A DNA stretch of 64,000 nucleotides from Ralstonia pickettii DTP0602 (GCA_000471925.1 CP006668.1:2728001-2792000); one strand, 5' to 3'; positions 9,901 through 19,495 are shown, counted from the stretch's first letter. The notes: generated by a model not told the origin, from the sequence alone. Numbers and translations: made by a program.

Positions 9901-10332
9901 GCCGTCGCCCAGGGACTTGGCCACATAGCCTTCGTAGTAGTGCACGGCCTCCATCATCAGTTCGACGACGGGGGTAATCAGGCGCAGGGCCGCTTCCGGG
10001 TCGCGGTCGTGGATCAGGGCGGTCGAACCCGCCATATCGGCGAACAGGACGGTGATGGTCTTGCGTTCGCCGCTGGTCATGCCGCGCGCCTCCAGCGCGG
10101 CTTGCTCGGCACGGATACGCTCGGCCAGATGGGGCGGGGTGTATTGGACGGGAGCCGCGGCAGACGCTTGCGGCAAGTCGCCGACGGGCGTGCCGCAGGC
10201 ATTGCAGAAACGCGCGGCCGGATTCAGTGCCTGGCCGCAGCGAGCGCAGAGGCGTGCCAGCCTGGCGCCGCACTGCTCGCAAAAATTGGCGCCCTCGGCA
10301 TTGTCAATTCCGCAGATTGTGCAGCGCGCCAT
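6916..10332 (-). CDS. Zinc-ribbon / class III nucleotide cyclase / AAA ATPase / TPR signalling protein
   Basis: A 1138-residue cytoplasmic protein. Residues 4-50 hold two CxxC-CxxC zinc ribbons. Residues about 85-255 are a class III cyclase with metal-binding Asp in VLFADMAGST and SLGDGILALFG; the usual Asn-x3-Arg near the active site reads THIASRME-like, as in other proteins of this architecture. Residues about 280-560 carry a STAND-like ATPase with Walker A GEAGVGKS and Walker B LVFEDLQWLD. The remainder is helical TPR-like repeats. It may make cAMP under control of a bound protein or ligand; activity is unproven. It stands alone, convergent to the ALDH. Confidence 0.9.
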   Translation of the reverse strand: MARCTICGIDNAEGANFCEQCGARLARLCARCGQALNPAARFCNACGTPVGDLPQASAAAPVQYTPPHLAERIRAEQAALEARGMTSGERKTITVLFADMAGSTALIHDRDPEAALRLITPVVELMMEAVHYYEGYVAKSLGDGILALFGAPIAHEDHPQRALYAALRMQEAMRRHSDRIRLEQGISLQIRVGIHTGEVVVRSIRKDDLRTDYEPVGPTIHIASRMETMAALSSILVSDSTHKLAEGYFDFKALGAAQVKGVPKPLEVYEVLGLGALRTRLQVAAHRGLARFVGREAELAALHGALELSTAGNGQIVAVVGEAGVGKSRLFHEFKARSQRGCLVLETFSVSHGKAFAYLPLIELMRNYFQITAQDDDRRCREKLTGKVLTLERSLEGQMPYLLYLLGLGEPGSAVADMGATLRRECAFEAITRLLVRESQNQPVQLVFEDLQWLDSETEAFLAYIVERAADARILLLVNYRHEYRCAWGGKGNYTELRLAPLGPDEAQSLLSALLGDDPGLGPLRQLILEKTEGNPFFMEEVVQTLAEENALLGEPGHYRIEKTPAALHIPTTVQGVLAARMDRLPLAEKELLQTLAVIGKEFPLSLIRKVTGLEQDPLYALLASLQAGEFIYGRPGFPEVEYAFKHALTQEVAGNSLLSEQRGTLHERTGRAIESLFRHQLKDHCSELAHHYSLSGNTPKAVEYLLCAGRQALERSAHLDTIRHLGTALELVARLPQTPERTRQEIALRVALGPALIAARSFSSNEVEANYKRALSLCEMEGETSQLFQVKFGLRTFYSIRAQHQTAHELGEAMLSLAENAQDPVLMGHAEVALGITSYLQGEFRAARTHLEQGLAHYQPEQQHLHVGLYGQDAGVRGLSFLAQVLWHLGYPAQARDKSQEALALARQLPHPFNLALALVHSAEAHQYRHEVQLVQECADAAIALSTEQGFPFWLAWATVISGWALAEQGREEAGIARMREGLAAYQALGAELARPHFLGLLATAYASAGQARAGLDVLADALAAVANTGERYYEAELHRLKGELLLQCATAGTEQEAAQACFHQAIEIARRQGAKSLELRAALSLARLWQQQGKTEAARQILTGLQEAFTEGFDSADWQQAKALLDALAQEAGGMP

Positions 10333-10503
10333 GGAGCCTCCGACTTTCGCTCAGTCAATTAGACGCCGCATTTTCTTTCGTCGCAAGACGTTGCTCCGGG
10401 TCGGGCCCGACTGCGGAAATCGAGTCATGCATGCCGGCGGAGGCACAGCGCCAAGGCAGTCCCATGTGGCGCAGCAGAAACCTCGCCAGTAAGTTGTACA
10501 GGC

Positions 10504-11394
10504 TTAACCAGCTTGCTGCCGAAGATGATCCACGAATGCCCGGGCCGCATGCGAGACCGCTTCGTAGTCGCGAACACCGATCACCAGCGGCCGGGTTGCC
10601 CATTCCGCATCGATTGCCACCGCTTTCAACTTCAGGGTGCGCGCCAACGGCCGCAGCACGCCGCGAGGCATGAGCGCCAGACCAAAGCCGCCAGCCACCA
10701 GCTGGCACATCGAGTCGAAACTGCTGACCCGGATTCGCTGCTTCAACTGCACACCGTCCTCCTTGGCCTGGCGCTCGAGGACAGCATGTACGGAGCTTTG
10801 GGTGTGCGGCACGACAAGCTCATGCTGGGCAAGTTCGAAGAAGGACACACGACGCTTGCCCGCGAACTCGTGTCCCTCCGGGACAGCGACAACAAGCTCG
10901 TCAACACGGTATGGAAACACCTGCAGGCCGGGCGCCGGCGTGTGGGCCGAGAACACGCCGACCTCCACTGCCCCTTCGGCGATGGCGCGCACGATCGCTC
11001 CGCCAGGATGCTCCTCGATATCCAGCCGGATCAGCGGGTACTGCTTCATGAAGGAGTGCAGGTCCGGCGTCAGGAACTCGACCAGCGCTGAATTGATGGC
11101 GTGCAGCCGCACATGGCCCTTGATGCCGTCGGCATACTCGCTGAGCTCGTTCTCCATCTGGTGAAGCGTGTGCAGCAGTTGCCTGGCGTAGTGCAGCAGG
11201 GCCTGGCCTGCGGGCGTCAGCCCGACGCCGCGCGGATACCGCACCAGCAGGGCACAGCCGACCTCTTCTTCCAGCTCGGCGATGCGCTTGCTGACGGCGG
11301 AAACAGCAAGGTTGCGGCGCGCCGCGGCGCGCGTCAGGTTCTGCTCGTCCGCGACGGTAACAAAGACTTCCAGACTGGTCAGGTCGTATCGCAT
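10504..11394 (-). CDS. LysR family transcriptional regulator
   Basis: A 296-residue LysR regulator. The N-terminal winged HTH covers residues 1-65 (LEVFVTVADEQNLTRAAARR, then AVSKRIAELEEEVG), followed by a substrate-binding domain from about residue 90. It reads in the same direction as the tctC-tctB-tctA-bug genes and lies 54 bases beyond the Bug gene, so it is either the last gene of that operon or separately expressed. A role in sensing the imported carboxylate is likely but inferred from position only. Confidence 0.9.
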   Translation of the reverse strand: MRYDLTSLEVFVTVADEQNLTRAAARRNLAVSAVSKRIAELEEEVGCALLVRYPRGVGLTPAGQALLHYARQLLHTLHQMENELSEYADGIKGHVRLHAINSALVEFLTPDLHSFMKQYPLIRLDIEEHPGGAIVRAIAEGAVEVGVFSAHTPAPGLQVFPYRVDELVVAVPEGHEFAGKRRVSFFELAQHELVVPHTQSSVHAVLERQAKEDGVQLKQRIRVSSFDSMCQLVAGGFGLALMPRGVLRPLARTLKLKAVAIDAEWATRPLVIGVRDYEAVSHAARAFVDHLRQQAG

Positions 11395-11448
11395 CGCAGT
11401 GGCTGCCTCCGTGGGCGGACAACGCGCAGATTCTATCTCCCGCGTGGC

Positions 11449-12450
11449 TCAGCTGTCGGGCGTAATCCTGGCGTCGGCGACGATGCGCGCGAACTTCGCC
11501 GACTCTTGCTGGATGAAGGCCTTGAATTGCTCCGGCGACGACGGGCTCGGGTTGCCGCCCAGTTCGCGCAGCCGGGCGTCGAGCTTGGGATCCTTGAGCG
11601 ATTCGGCCACCGCGGCGTTCAGGCGCGCCACCACCGGCGCGGGCGTGCCCTTGGGCGCGAACAGGCCGAACCAGTTTTCCAGCGTATAGCCCTTCAGGCT
11701 CGCCGAATCGGAGATCGCGGGAATTTCCGGCGCCAGCGGGCTCTTGCCCTGCGACGTAGTGCCCACCGCGCGCACCTTGCCGTCCTTGATGAACTGGCGC
11801 GCCCCGGCGAGGCTGACGAAGGTCATCTCGATATTGCCGCCGATCACATCCAGCAACTGATTGGAGGCGCCGCGATAGGGAACGTGGGTGAGCTGCACGC
11901 CCGCCTGCCTGGCCATCAGCTCGCCGGAGAGATGCTGCGGATTGCCCACGCCGCTGGTGCCGTAGCGCACCTTGCCGGGATTGGCCCTGGCGTACGCGAT
12001 CAACTCGTCGATGGTCTTGTACGGCAGCGACGGATTGACGACGACGACGTTAGGCACCTTGACGATCAGGCTGATGGGAAGCAGGTCCGTCTGCGGCGCG
12101 TACTGCATGCGGCTCTTGTAGACGGACGGGTTGATGGCGGTTTCGCCGGCGGAGCCCATCAGCAGGGTGTAGCCGTCGGCGGGCGCCTTGACCACGGCCT
12201 GGGCACCGATCATGCCGCTGCCGCCACCTTTGTTTTCCACCACCACCGGCTGTCCGAGCACGGTGCGCAGCTTCTCGGCAAGCACGCGCGCCATGGTGTC
12301 GACGCCGCCGCCCGCGGAAAAGGGGACGACGATGGTGACCGGGCGCGTCGGATAGCTGCCCTGGGCCAGCGCGGCGCCGGATACCAGGCCGAACAGCAAC
12401 ACCGCGAGGAGGCGCTTCGGCAATCGCCGGTTGAAGAATGGCAGGTTCAT
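11449..12450 (-). CDS. Bug/TctC family tripartite tricarboxylate receptor
   Basis: A 333-residue periplasmic binding protein with a signal peptide (LLAVLLFGLVSGAALA) and the Bug signature YPTRPVTIVVPFSAGGGVD at the start of the mature domain. Further family features are QPVVVENKGGGSG and VPYRGASNQL. Bug proteins bind small carboxylates. It lies downstream of tctA and is preceded by a strong AGGAGGT, so the operon encodes two receptors for one membrane component. It is distinct from the receptor at the head of the operon. Confidence 0.93.
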   Translation of the reverse strand: MNLPFFNRRLPKRLLAVLLFGLVSGAALAQGSYPTRPVTIVVPFSAGGGVDTMARVLAEKLRTVLGQPVVVENKGGGSGMIGAQAVVKAPADGYTLLMGSAGETAINPSVYKSRMQYAPQTDLLPISLIVKVPNVVVVNPSLPYKTIDELIAYARANPGKVRYGTSGVGNPQHLSGELMARQAGVQLTHVPYRGASNQLLDVIGGNIEMTFVSLAGARQFIKDGKVRAVGTTSQGKSPLAPEIPAISDSASLKGYTLENWFGLFAPKGTPAPVVARLNAAVAESLKDPKLDARLRELGGNPSPSSPEQFKAFIQQESAKFARIVADARITPDS

Positions 12451-12514
12451 GGTGTCTACCTCCTGATTGTGTTTGTCGCTGATGCTTGGTCAGGACGGCG
12501 TGGCCGCCCCTCGG

Positions 12515-13563
12515 TCATTCGTCCGAGCCGTGCATCTTGCGCAGGCCCTTGAAGACGAACGGAGCGATCAGCGCGGCGGCGGCGATGGCCAGCAAGGCAG
12601 CCGAGCCGGGATGGGAAAGGAACACCCACGGATCGCCCAGGCTCATCTGCATCGCCCGGCGGAACTGGCTTTCGGCCATGGGCCCCAGGATCAGCCCGAC
12701 GATCATCGGCGCCACCGGGTAATCCAGGCAGCGCATGGCAAAGCCGATGAGGCCGAACACAACCAGCATGGCGAGTTCGACGATCGAGGGATTCGCCGCC
12801 AGCGTGCCCATTGCCGCGAACACCAGGATGCCGGCATACAGCCACGGCTGCGGCAGCTTGAGCAGCCGCACCCAGATGCCGATCAGCGGCAGGTTCAGCA
12901 CCAGCAGCATCACATTGCCGATAAACAGGCTGGCCACCAGGCCCCACACCAGGTCGGGCTTGTCGGCGAACAGCAGCGGGCCGGGCACGAGCCCGTATTG
13001 CTGGAAGCCGGCCAGCATCATCGCCGCGGTCGCCGAGGTCGGCAGGCCGAGCGTCAGCAGCGGCACCAGCGTGCCGGTGGCGGCGGCGTTGTTGGCGGCC
13101 TCCGGTCCGGCGACGCCTTCGATGGCGCCGCGACCGAACTCATCCTTGTGGTCGGTCAGCTTGCGCTCGATGGTGTAGGACAGCAACGTCGGCACTTCCG
13201 CGCCGCCAGCGGGCAGCGCACCGATCGGGAAGCCGAGCGCGGTGCCGCGCAGCCAGGCCTTCCATGAACGCTTCCAGTCGGTCGCGGTCATGCGCAGTCC
13301 GCCCTTCACGGCTTCGATCTTGTCCTGTACACCGGTGAAGCGTGCGGCCGAGGAGAAGGTCTCGCCCATCGCGAACAGGCCGACGGCCAGCGTCGTCACC
13401 TGGATGCCGTCGAGCATCTCGGGTACGCCGAAGGTCAGGCGGGCCTGCCCGGTCAGCTTGTCGATGCCGATCAGGCCCATGCCGATGCCAACGGCCAGGC
13501 TGGTGAGGCCGCGCAGGGTGGAATCGCCGAAGGTCGCCGATACCGTGACAAAGGCCAGCACCA

Positions 13564-13564
<1 letters not shown>
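12515..13564 (-). CDS. TctA C-terminal fragment (second half of split permease)
   Basis: A 349-residue frame holding the last two thirds of Tct[19 protein letters not shown], the [19 protein letters not shown] stretch and the hydrophobic C-terminal helices, ending before the Bug gene. Its ATG overlaps the stop of the N-terminal fragment. It could be translated by re-initiation, but whether a two-piece TctA assembles is unknown. Listed separately so the frame can be found; see the pseudogene entry. Confidence 0.7.
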
Positions 13565-14001
<437 letters not shown>

Positions 14002-14013
14002 GACGACTCCCGC

Positions 14014-14565
14014 TCAACCGAAGACCAGGCGTTCCAGCGGGCCGCCGGGCAACCCCAGCGACAATGCCTTGGCGAAGAACGCATACACCAGCAGGTTCAG
14101 GACCAGGCCGATCGCGGCCGACCTGAGCATGCGCCGTTCGCCGAAACCGCGCGCGGTGGCGATGAACAGCACCGTGGCGCCCAGCACGAAGCCAAGCTGC
14201 AGCTGCAGTGCGGCGATCAGCGCCAGCAAGCCGGCCAGCACGCAGCCGACCGCCTTCCAGTTCATCGGCCCGCGCGGCGCCGTGGCCTCGGCCGTGCCGC
14301 GACGCACAGCGACCACCAGGTGCCCCACGCCGAGCACGGCGAGCAGTACGGCCACGAAGCGCATGCCTGCAGAGGGGCCGACGCCGGCGGCCGGCGGCGG
14401 CGGGAGCTGGCTCGCATCGATGAACACGACCAGCGCCAGCAGCAACAGCCCGGCGCCGACGATGGCCTTGGCAGGCTCGAAGCGCTTGATCGTGGCGGGC
14501 GTGGCGGGGGTGGCGGGGGTCACGGCGCCTCGACCGCGGTCTGCATCAGTGGACATCGCTTTCAT
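14014..14565 (-). CDS. tctB: TctB small membrane subunit of the tripartite tricarboxylate transporter
   Basis: A 183-residue protein with four hydrophobic segments, the usual form of TctB. An unstructured N-terminal stretch precedes FEPAKAIVGAGLLLLALVVF, and the rest alternates short loops and helices. The start is the ATG overlapping the tctC stop (ATGA); longer readings would run into tctC. TctB and TctA form the inner-membrane part of the tripartite carboxylate symporter served by the periplasmic TctC. Sequence conservation in TctB is low, so identification leans on topology and position. Confidence 0.85.
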   Translation of the reverse strand: MKAMSTDADRGRGAVTPATPATPATIKRFEPAKAIVGAGLLLLALVVFIDASQLPPPPAAGVGPSAGMRFVAVLLAVLGVGHLVVAVRRGTAEATAPRGPMNWKAVGCVLAGLLALIAALQLQLGFVLGATVLFIATARGFGERRMLRSAAIGLVLNLLVYAFFAKALSLGLPGGPLERLVFG

Positions 14566-15539
14566 TTCGCCAGTCCGATCGAAGCGAGGATGTCGCGCAC
14601 GCGCGCCTGTTCGGTCTTCAGGTAGGCCGAGAACTTGTCCGCGGGCAGGTAGGCATCGTCCCAGCCGCGGGCCTTCAGGATCTTCTGCCATTCCGGCGAC
14701 TTCACGGCCTTCTCGACGGCAGCGGCCAGTGCGGCGGCCTGTTGCGGCGACACGTTGGGCGCGGCCACGATGCCGCGCCAGTTCAGCAGCTCGACATCGA
14801 GCCCTTGCTCCTTTAGCGTCGGCACGGCGATGCCGGGCAGCCGTTGCGCCGACGAGACCGCCAGCGCGCGCAGCTTGCCGGCCTTGATCTGGCTCTCGAA
14901 CTCGTTGTAGCCCGACACGCCCGCCGTGACGCGTCCGCCCAGCATTTCCGCCAGCGCCTCACCGCCACCCGAGAAAGGCACGTAGTTCAGCCGGGCCGTG
15001 TTGCCGCCCGCCGACTTGACTACCAGTGCCGCCAGCATATGGTCCGCGCCGCCTGCCGAGCCGCCGGCCCAGACCACCTTGCCGGTATCCGCCTTGATGG
15101 CTGCCGACAGATCCTGGATCGTCTTCAGCGGCGAGTTGGCAGGTACCACTACCACCAGCGGATCGGCGGTGAGGCGGGCGATCGGCGTGACCTTGTCGAG
15201 GCTGACCGGCGCCTTGTTGGTGACTACCGCACCGAGCATGGTGATGCCCATCGTCATCAGCTGGTTGCCGTCGCCCTTGGCGTTATTGACGAACTGCGCC
15301 AGGCCCACCGTGCCGCCGGCGCCAGGGATGTTGTTGACCTGCACGCTCTTCGCTGCGCCGCTCGCGACCATGGCCTGCTGCAGCGAGCGCGAGGCGCCGT
15401 CCCAGCCGCCGCCGGGCGCGGCCGGGGCGGTGATCTTCAGTTCCAGTGGTGCCTGTGCGTGGGCAAGGTGCAGGGGCACTGTAGCGGTAAGCAGCGTCAG
15501 CGCCGTGGCGGACGCAAGCCGGTTGATGATGGCAAGCAT
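14562..15539 (-). CDS. tctC: TctC periplasmic receptor of the tripartite tricarboxylate transporter
   Basis: A 325-residue binding protein with a signal peptide (ATALTLLTATVPLHLAHA) and mature N-terminus LELKITAPAAPGGGWDGAS, the variant seen in TctC proteins that are encoded with TctAB, rather than the YPxKPI form of orphan Bug receptors. It should capture citrate or a related tricarboxylate in the periplasm. The start at 15539 is supported by AAGGAGACTCC upstream. First gene of tctC-tctB-tctA-bug(-lysR); the aconitase upstream on the same strand fits a tricarboxylate substrate. Confidence 0.9.
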   Translation of the reverse strand: MLAIINRLASATALTLLTATVPLHLAHAQAPLELKITAPAAPGGGWDGASRSLQQAMVASGAAKSVQVNNIPGAGGTVGLAQFVNNAKGDGNQLMTMGITMLGAVVTNKAPVSLDKVTPIARLTADPLVVVVPANSPLKTIQDLSAAIKADTGKVVWAGGSAGGADHMLAALVVKSAGGNTARLNYVPFSGGGEALAEMLGGRVTAGVSGYNEFESQIKAGKLRALAVSSAQRLPGIAVPTLKEQGLDVELLNWRGIVAAPNVSPQQAAALAAAVEKAVKSPEWQKILKARGWDDAYLPADKFSAYLKTEQARVRDILASIGLAK

Positions 15540-15999
15540 GGAGTCTCCTTTTTTCAATCTGTTCGGTGGTCTGTGCCGGCAGCGCGGCTGCCGGTGCAGG
15601 AATGCAGGTCCGCCTGAGGCGGTGGACAGCAGGGCGTAGGTGGTTGCCCTGTGCGTGGTGTTGTCTCCGAAGTGCGGGGGCCGGGCCGGCCGCAGCAACA
15701 TGGATTTTGTTTTCTTCGATGCTATGCAGTGGGGACTGCGATGAAAAGTGAGGAATGGCGAAAGTATCGTTCGCGATCGGAGAATGATCCGGAGGCAATG
15801 GCAAACCGGAGCGGCCCAATAAAGCCTTGGTTTACAGGAGAAGCGCGCCAGACGGCACGTCGCTTCCGCAATGCGGATGCGACCTCAGAGGCTGGCGATC
15901 GTTATCAGATTGGAAACGCAGATCACCGGCTCGTCACTTTGTTGCGAAGAGCCGGTTCGTGCTGCTGCCGCTCGCTACCTGCGGGACAGCAAAGACTAC
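15540..15999. other. Non-coding stretch upstream of tctC
   Basis: No credible gene. It must hold the tctC promoter. A short inverted repeat GCAGT-GGGG-ACTGC lies at 15726-15739 and could be an operator. I looked for a broken regulator gene here and found no recognisable remnant. Confidence 0.5.
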
Positions 16000-16740
16000 T
16001 CAGGCAAGGTTTTCTGCAGGCGCGACCGACGCACCGGCGATCCGATGGCGTGCCAGCGCTTGCGCGACAAAGCCGCTTGCCTTCATCTCCTCGACAAACG
16101 CATGCAGGTATTGCGCGGCGCGGCTGCCCCGGCTCTGCGCGATACCCATCGCCTGCCGGATGACCATGAAGCGCTCGTCCAGCAAACGCAGTCCAGGGTG
16201 CTTCGCTGCATCGGCTTCAAGCTGTTGCCTGACGCCGGCGGCCACTTCCAGGCCTTGTTCGAGGAAGGTCTGTGCCACCGCCGGCGATGTCGGCGCGGCC
16301 ACGATCTGCGCCGCCTTCAGCTCGCGCGACAGGAACAGGTCGTAGGCGCTGCCCTTGCCAACCGCGACGCGGTTGCCTGCCACATCGACCTCTGCGTTGC
16401 TGCGGATCGGCGAGTCGTCGCGCACGAGGTAATAGCCTTCGATCAGCACATAGGGCGCCGTGAAGCGGATCGTCGCGGCGCGCTTGGGATCGACCGCAAA
16501 GAAGCCGACGTCGGCCTCTTCGCCGGATACGACCTCGACGGACTTGCCGGCGGCATCGACCACGACCAGTTTCAGTTCCAGTCCGAGTCTTTGCGCCAGC
16601 GCGTTGGCGAGGTCGACGGACACACCGAACGGCTGCCCGTCCTCGCCGCGATTGGCCAGGATGGGATTGCCGAGGTTGATGGAGGCGCGCAGCACGCCGG
16701 TCGGTGCAAAGGCGGCGAGGAGTTCAGGATCAGGGCGCAT
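16000..16740 (-). CDS. Amino-acid-type periplasmic binding domain protein lacking a signal peptide
   Basis: A 246-residue family 3 solute-binding domain. Visible features are GVLRASINLGNPI at the start, QPFGVSVDLANALAQRLGLEL (ligand-site segment), EEADVGFFAVDPKRAATIRFTAPYVLIEGYYLV and the second-lobe VGKGSAYDLFLSREL. No signal peptide or lipobox precedes it: translation starts almost directly at the first strand. No permease or ATPase is linked. It is on the aconitase strand, 72 bases after that gene. It could be a cytoplasmic sensor-like binding protein, or export could depend on an unrecognised upstream start. Confidence 0.8.
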   Translation of the reverse strand: MRPDPELLAAFAPTGVLRASINLGNPILANRGEDGQPFGVSVDLANALAQRLGLELKLVVVDAAGKSVEVVSGEEADVGFFAVDPKRAATIRFTAPYVLIEGYYLVRDDSPIRSNAEVDVAGNRVAVGKGSAYDLFLSRELKAAQIVAAPTSPAVAQTFLEQGLEVAAGVRQQLEADAAKHPGLRLLDERFMVIRQAMGIAQSRGSRAAQYLHAFVEEMKASGFVAQALARHRIAGASVAPAENLA

Positions 16741-16812
16741 GGGAATACAGGTCAGGGTTTCAGTGTGGCAATGGACTTGTCGTAGTGCATGACGTCGTGG
16801 CGTTGCTGCCGC

Positions 16813-19437
16813 TCAACCCGCCGGCTGCGCGAGCGTCTTGTGCAGGATCAACGGGATGACGCCGCCGCGGCGCAGCAGCTCGACTTCCAGTTGTGTCTCG
16901 ACTGCGGCCGTTGCCTCGATCTCGTCGACGGCGCCGCTGGCGCGCACGATTCGCACCGGGATCCGGCAGCGCGGCGCGATCGCATGCGCGGGGGCATCCA
17001 CGTGGATCTTGTCGCCAAGCTTGATATGCAACGTGTCAGGCCCCGCGTTCCTGGGCAGCCGGACCGGCAGGATGCCCATGCCGATCAGGTTGGAGCGATG
17101 GATCCGCTCGAAGCTCAGCGCAATGACCGCCCGGATCCCCAGCAGGCGCTGCCCCTTGGCGGCCCAGTCGCGCGATGAGCCGGTGCCATAGCGTTCGCCG
17201 GCAACCAGCACGACCGCATCGCCATCGGCGCGGTAGCGTTCGGCCACCTCGAAGATCGGCTGCACCTGCCCGCCGGGAATGTGCAGCGTGTGGCCCACCG
17301 GCACCTCGGAATGCAGCAGGTTGACCAGCGTCTTGTTGTAGAACGCCGCGCGCATCATCACTTCCCAGTTGCCACGGCGCGAGGCGAACACGTTCAGGTC
17401 GTCGCGATCCTCGCCGCGCGATACCAGGAAATCAGCGATAAAGCTGTCCTTGGGAATGGCGCTGGCCGGCGAGATATGGTCGGTGGTGATGTCGTCGCCG
17501 AGCACCAGCAGCGGGTAAGCCTCGTACGAACCGAGCTGGCTGCCCTGGTCGATCGAGGCAAACGGCGGGCGGCGCAACGCGGTCGACGCCGGGTTCCACG
17601 GATAACGCGGCGTGTCGGGCGAAGGCAACGCATGCCACAGCGGGTTCGCGGTGGCAACGCGGAACGCGTCGCGGTAGTCGGCAGGCTGGGCGCCGCGCGC
17701 CACCAGTGCGGCGATCTCCTCGCGCGTCGGCCACAGGTCCTTCAGGAACACCGGCGTACCGTCCGCGCCGGTCTGGATCGCGTCCCGGCTCAGGTCGGCT
17801 TCGGCGTTGCCCGCCAGCGCAAACGCGACCACCAGCGGCGGCGACATGATGAAGCCCAGGCTCAGGTCGGGATGGACCCGTCCCGGGAAGTTGCGGTTGC
17901 CCGACAGGATCGCGACCGGCAGCGCGCTGCCGTCGGCGATGGCGTCGTGGATCGGCTGGGTCAGCGGACCGGAGTTGCCGATGCAGGTTGTGCAGCCGTA
18001 GCCGACGATGTCGAAGCCGACCGCCGCCAGGTCTTCCATCAGCCCGGCGCGTTCCAGATAGCGCGCGGCGGCGGGCGATCCCGGCGCCATCGAAGTCTTG
18101 ATCCACGACGGCACGCGCAGGCCAAGCGCGCGCGCCTTGCGTGCGACCAGCGCGGCGGCGACCAGCAGCGCGGGGTCGGTGGTATTGGTGCAGCTCGTGA
18201 TCGCCGCGATCGCGACCGGGTGCTTCGGCATGTCCGGGCGGGCGCGCGACGGGGTGAAGTCAAAGGGCTGCAACGCGCGTGCCGTGTCGGCATAGCCGAG
18301 CAGGTCCTGCGGCCGGCGCGGGCCGGCGACGTGCATGCCGACGGTGCCGAGGTCCAGGTCGAGCACGGTGGTGTAGCACGGCTGCGCCTCGCCGTCGAAC
18401 CAGAGGCCGACGCGGCGGGTATAGGCCTCGACCAGCGCGATCGCGGCCTCGTCGCGGCCGGTGCTGCGCAGGTACGCCAGGGTGTGCTCGTCCACCGGGA
18501 AGAAGCCGGTGGTGGCGCCGTACTCGGGCGCCATGTTGGCCACCACCGAGCGGTCGCCGGCAGACAGCGTTGAGACGCCGGGGCCGAAGAATTCGACGAA
18601 CTCGCCCGAGACACCGAGGTCGCGCAGGCGCTTGGTGACGGTCAGTGCCAGGTCGGTCGCCAGCACGCCGGCCTGCAGCGCACCGGTCAGGCGCACGCCG
18701 ATGACGTCGGGGATGCGCTGCATCACGGGCATGCCGAACATCACCGTCTGCGCCTCCAGCCCGCCGACGCCCCAGCCCAGTACGCCGATGCCGTTGATCA
18801 TGGGCGTATGGCTGTCGGTGCCGATCATGGTGTCCGGCACCGCCCACGGCTCGCCGCCGCGGGTCTCGGTCTTGACCACCGTCGCCAGTTGTTCGAGGTT
18901 GATGGTGTGCATGATCCCGGTGCCCGGCGGATGAATGCGCACGCCGTGCAGGGCCTTGGAGGCCCAGCGCAGGAAGCCGTAGCGCTCGGCGTTGCGGCGC
19001 GTCTCGGTTTCCAGGTTCAGCGGCACCGCGTCGGCGCGGGCGTAGTACTCGACCGCCAGCGAGTGGTCCACCGACGAATCGACCGGCAGCACCGGATTGA
19101 GCAGGTTCGGGTCGCGGCCGGCTTCGGCGACGGCATCGCGCATCGCGGCGACGTCGACCAGGGCGGGGGTGCTGGTGGTGTCGTGCATCAGCACGCGCCC
19201 GGGCTGGTAGGCAATCTCCACCTCGCTGGTGCCGCGCTCGAGCCAGGCCAGGATGCCGGCGACGGCCTCGTCGCGCTCCCTGCCCTCGGCATTGCGGATC
19301 ACGTTCTCCAGCAACAGCCGGAGCACGACAGGCAAGCGCCACAGCCTTGCGCCGATGAGGGCGGGAAGGTCAACGATGCGATAAGTGGCGCTGTCGACAC
19401 TCATCGACCCTGCCGGGAAGTGATTAGTGTTTTCCAT
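16813..19437 (-). CDS. acnA: Aconitate hydratase A (AcnA type)
   Basis: An 874-residue aconitase of the AcnA/IRP type (E. coli AcnA is about 890). The three [4Fe-4S] Cys are in AITSCTNTTDP and GYGCTTCIGNSGPL. Active-site segments include PDTMIGTDSHTPMINGIGVLGWGVGG and, in the C-terminal swivel domain, GERYGTGSSRDWAAKG with the catalytic Ser region. It interconverts citrate and isocitrate. Proximity to a tricarboxylate transporter suggests it serves uptake of citrate-like substrates and may be an additional copy besides a housekeeping one; the latter cannot be checked here. It is divergent to the lactonase, the two starts being about 60 bases apart. Confidence 0.93.
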   Translation of the reverse strand: MENTNHFPAGSMSVDSATYRIVDLPALIGARLWRLPVVLRLLLENVIRNAEGRERDEAVAGILAWLERGTSEVEIAYQPGRVLMHDTTSTPALVDVAAMRDAVAEAGRDPNLLNPVLPVDSSVDHSLAVEYYARADAVPLNLETETRRNAERYGFLRWASKALHGVRIHPPGTGIMHTINLEQLATVVKTETRGGEPWAVPDTMIGTDSHTPMINGIGVLGWGVGGLEAQTVMFGMPVMQRIPDVIGVRLTGALQAGVLATDLALTVTKRLRDLGVSGEFVEFFGPGVSTLSAGDRSVVANMAPEYGATTGFFPVDEHTLAYLRSTGRDEAAIALVEAYTRRVGLWFDGEAQPCYTTVLDLDLGTVGMHVAGPRRPQDLLGYADTARALQPFDFTPSRARPDMPKHPVAIAAITSCTNTTDPALLVAAALVARKARALGLRVPSWIKTSMAPGSPAAARYLERAGLMEDLAAVGFDIVGYGCTTCIGNSGPLTQPIHDAIADGSALPVAILSGNRNFPGRVHPDLSLGFIMSPPLVVAFALAGNAEADLSRDAIQTGADGTPVFLKDLWPTREEIAALVARGAQPADYRDAFRVATANPLWHALPSPDTPRYPWNPASTALRRPPFASIDQGSQLGSYEAYPLLVLGDDITTDHISPASAIPKDSFIADFLVSRGEDRDDLNVFASRRGNWEVMMRAAFYNKTLVNLLHSEVPVGHTLHIPGGQVQPIFEVAERYRADGDAVVLVAGERYGTGSSRDWAAKGQRLLGIRAVIALSFERIHRSNLIGMGILPVRLPRNAGPDTLHIKLGDKIHVDAPAHAIAPRCRIPVRIVRASGAVDEIEATAAVETQLEVELLRRGGVIPLILHKTLAQPAG

Positions 19438-19495
19438 GACTGTATTTTTGCATGTGTTTGCTCAAAAATGCAATCAAGCGAAAACCCGAAGCCCT

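Noticed and set aside
7111..10362. 1083-codon open frame antisense to the cyclase-ATPase gene
   Set aside because: No domain is recognisable; composition is that of a shadow frame in high G+C DNA, while the opposite strand has clear cyclase and Walker motifs.
15651..15999. Possible regulator remnant upstream of tctC
   Set aside because: No LysR, TctD or TctE similarity in any frame.
16752..16790. Twelve-codon minus-strand mini-ORF between aconitase and the binding protein
   Set aside because: Too short, no ribosome-binding site of note and no attenuator hairpin.
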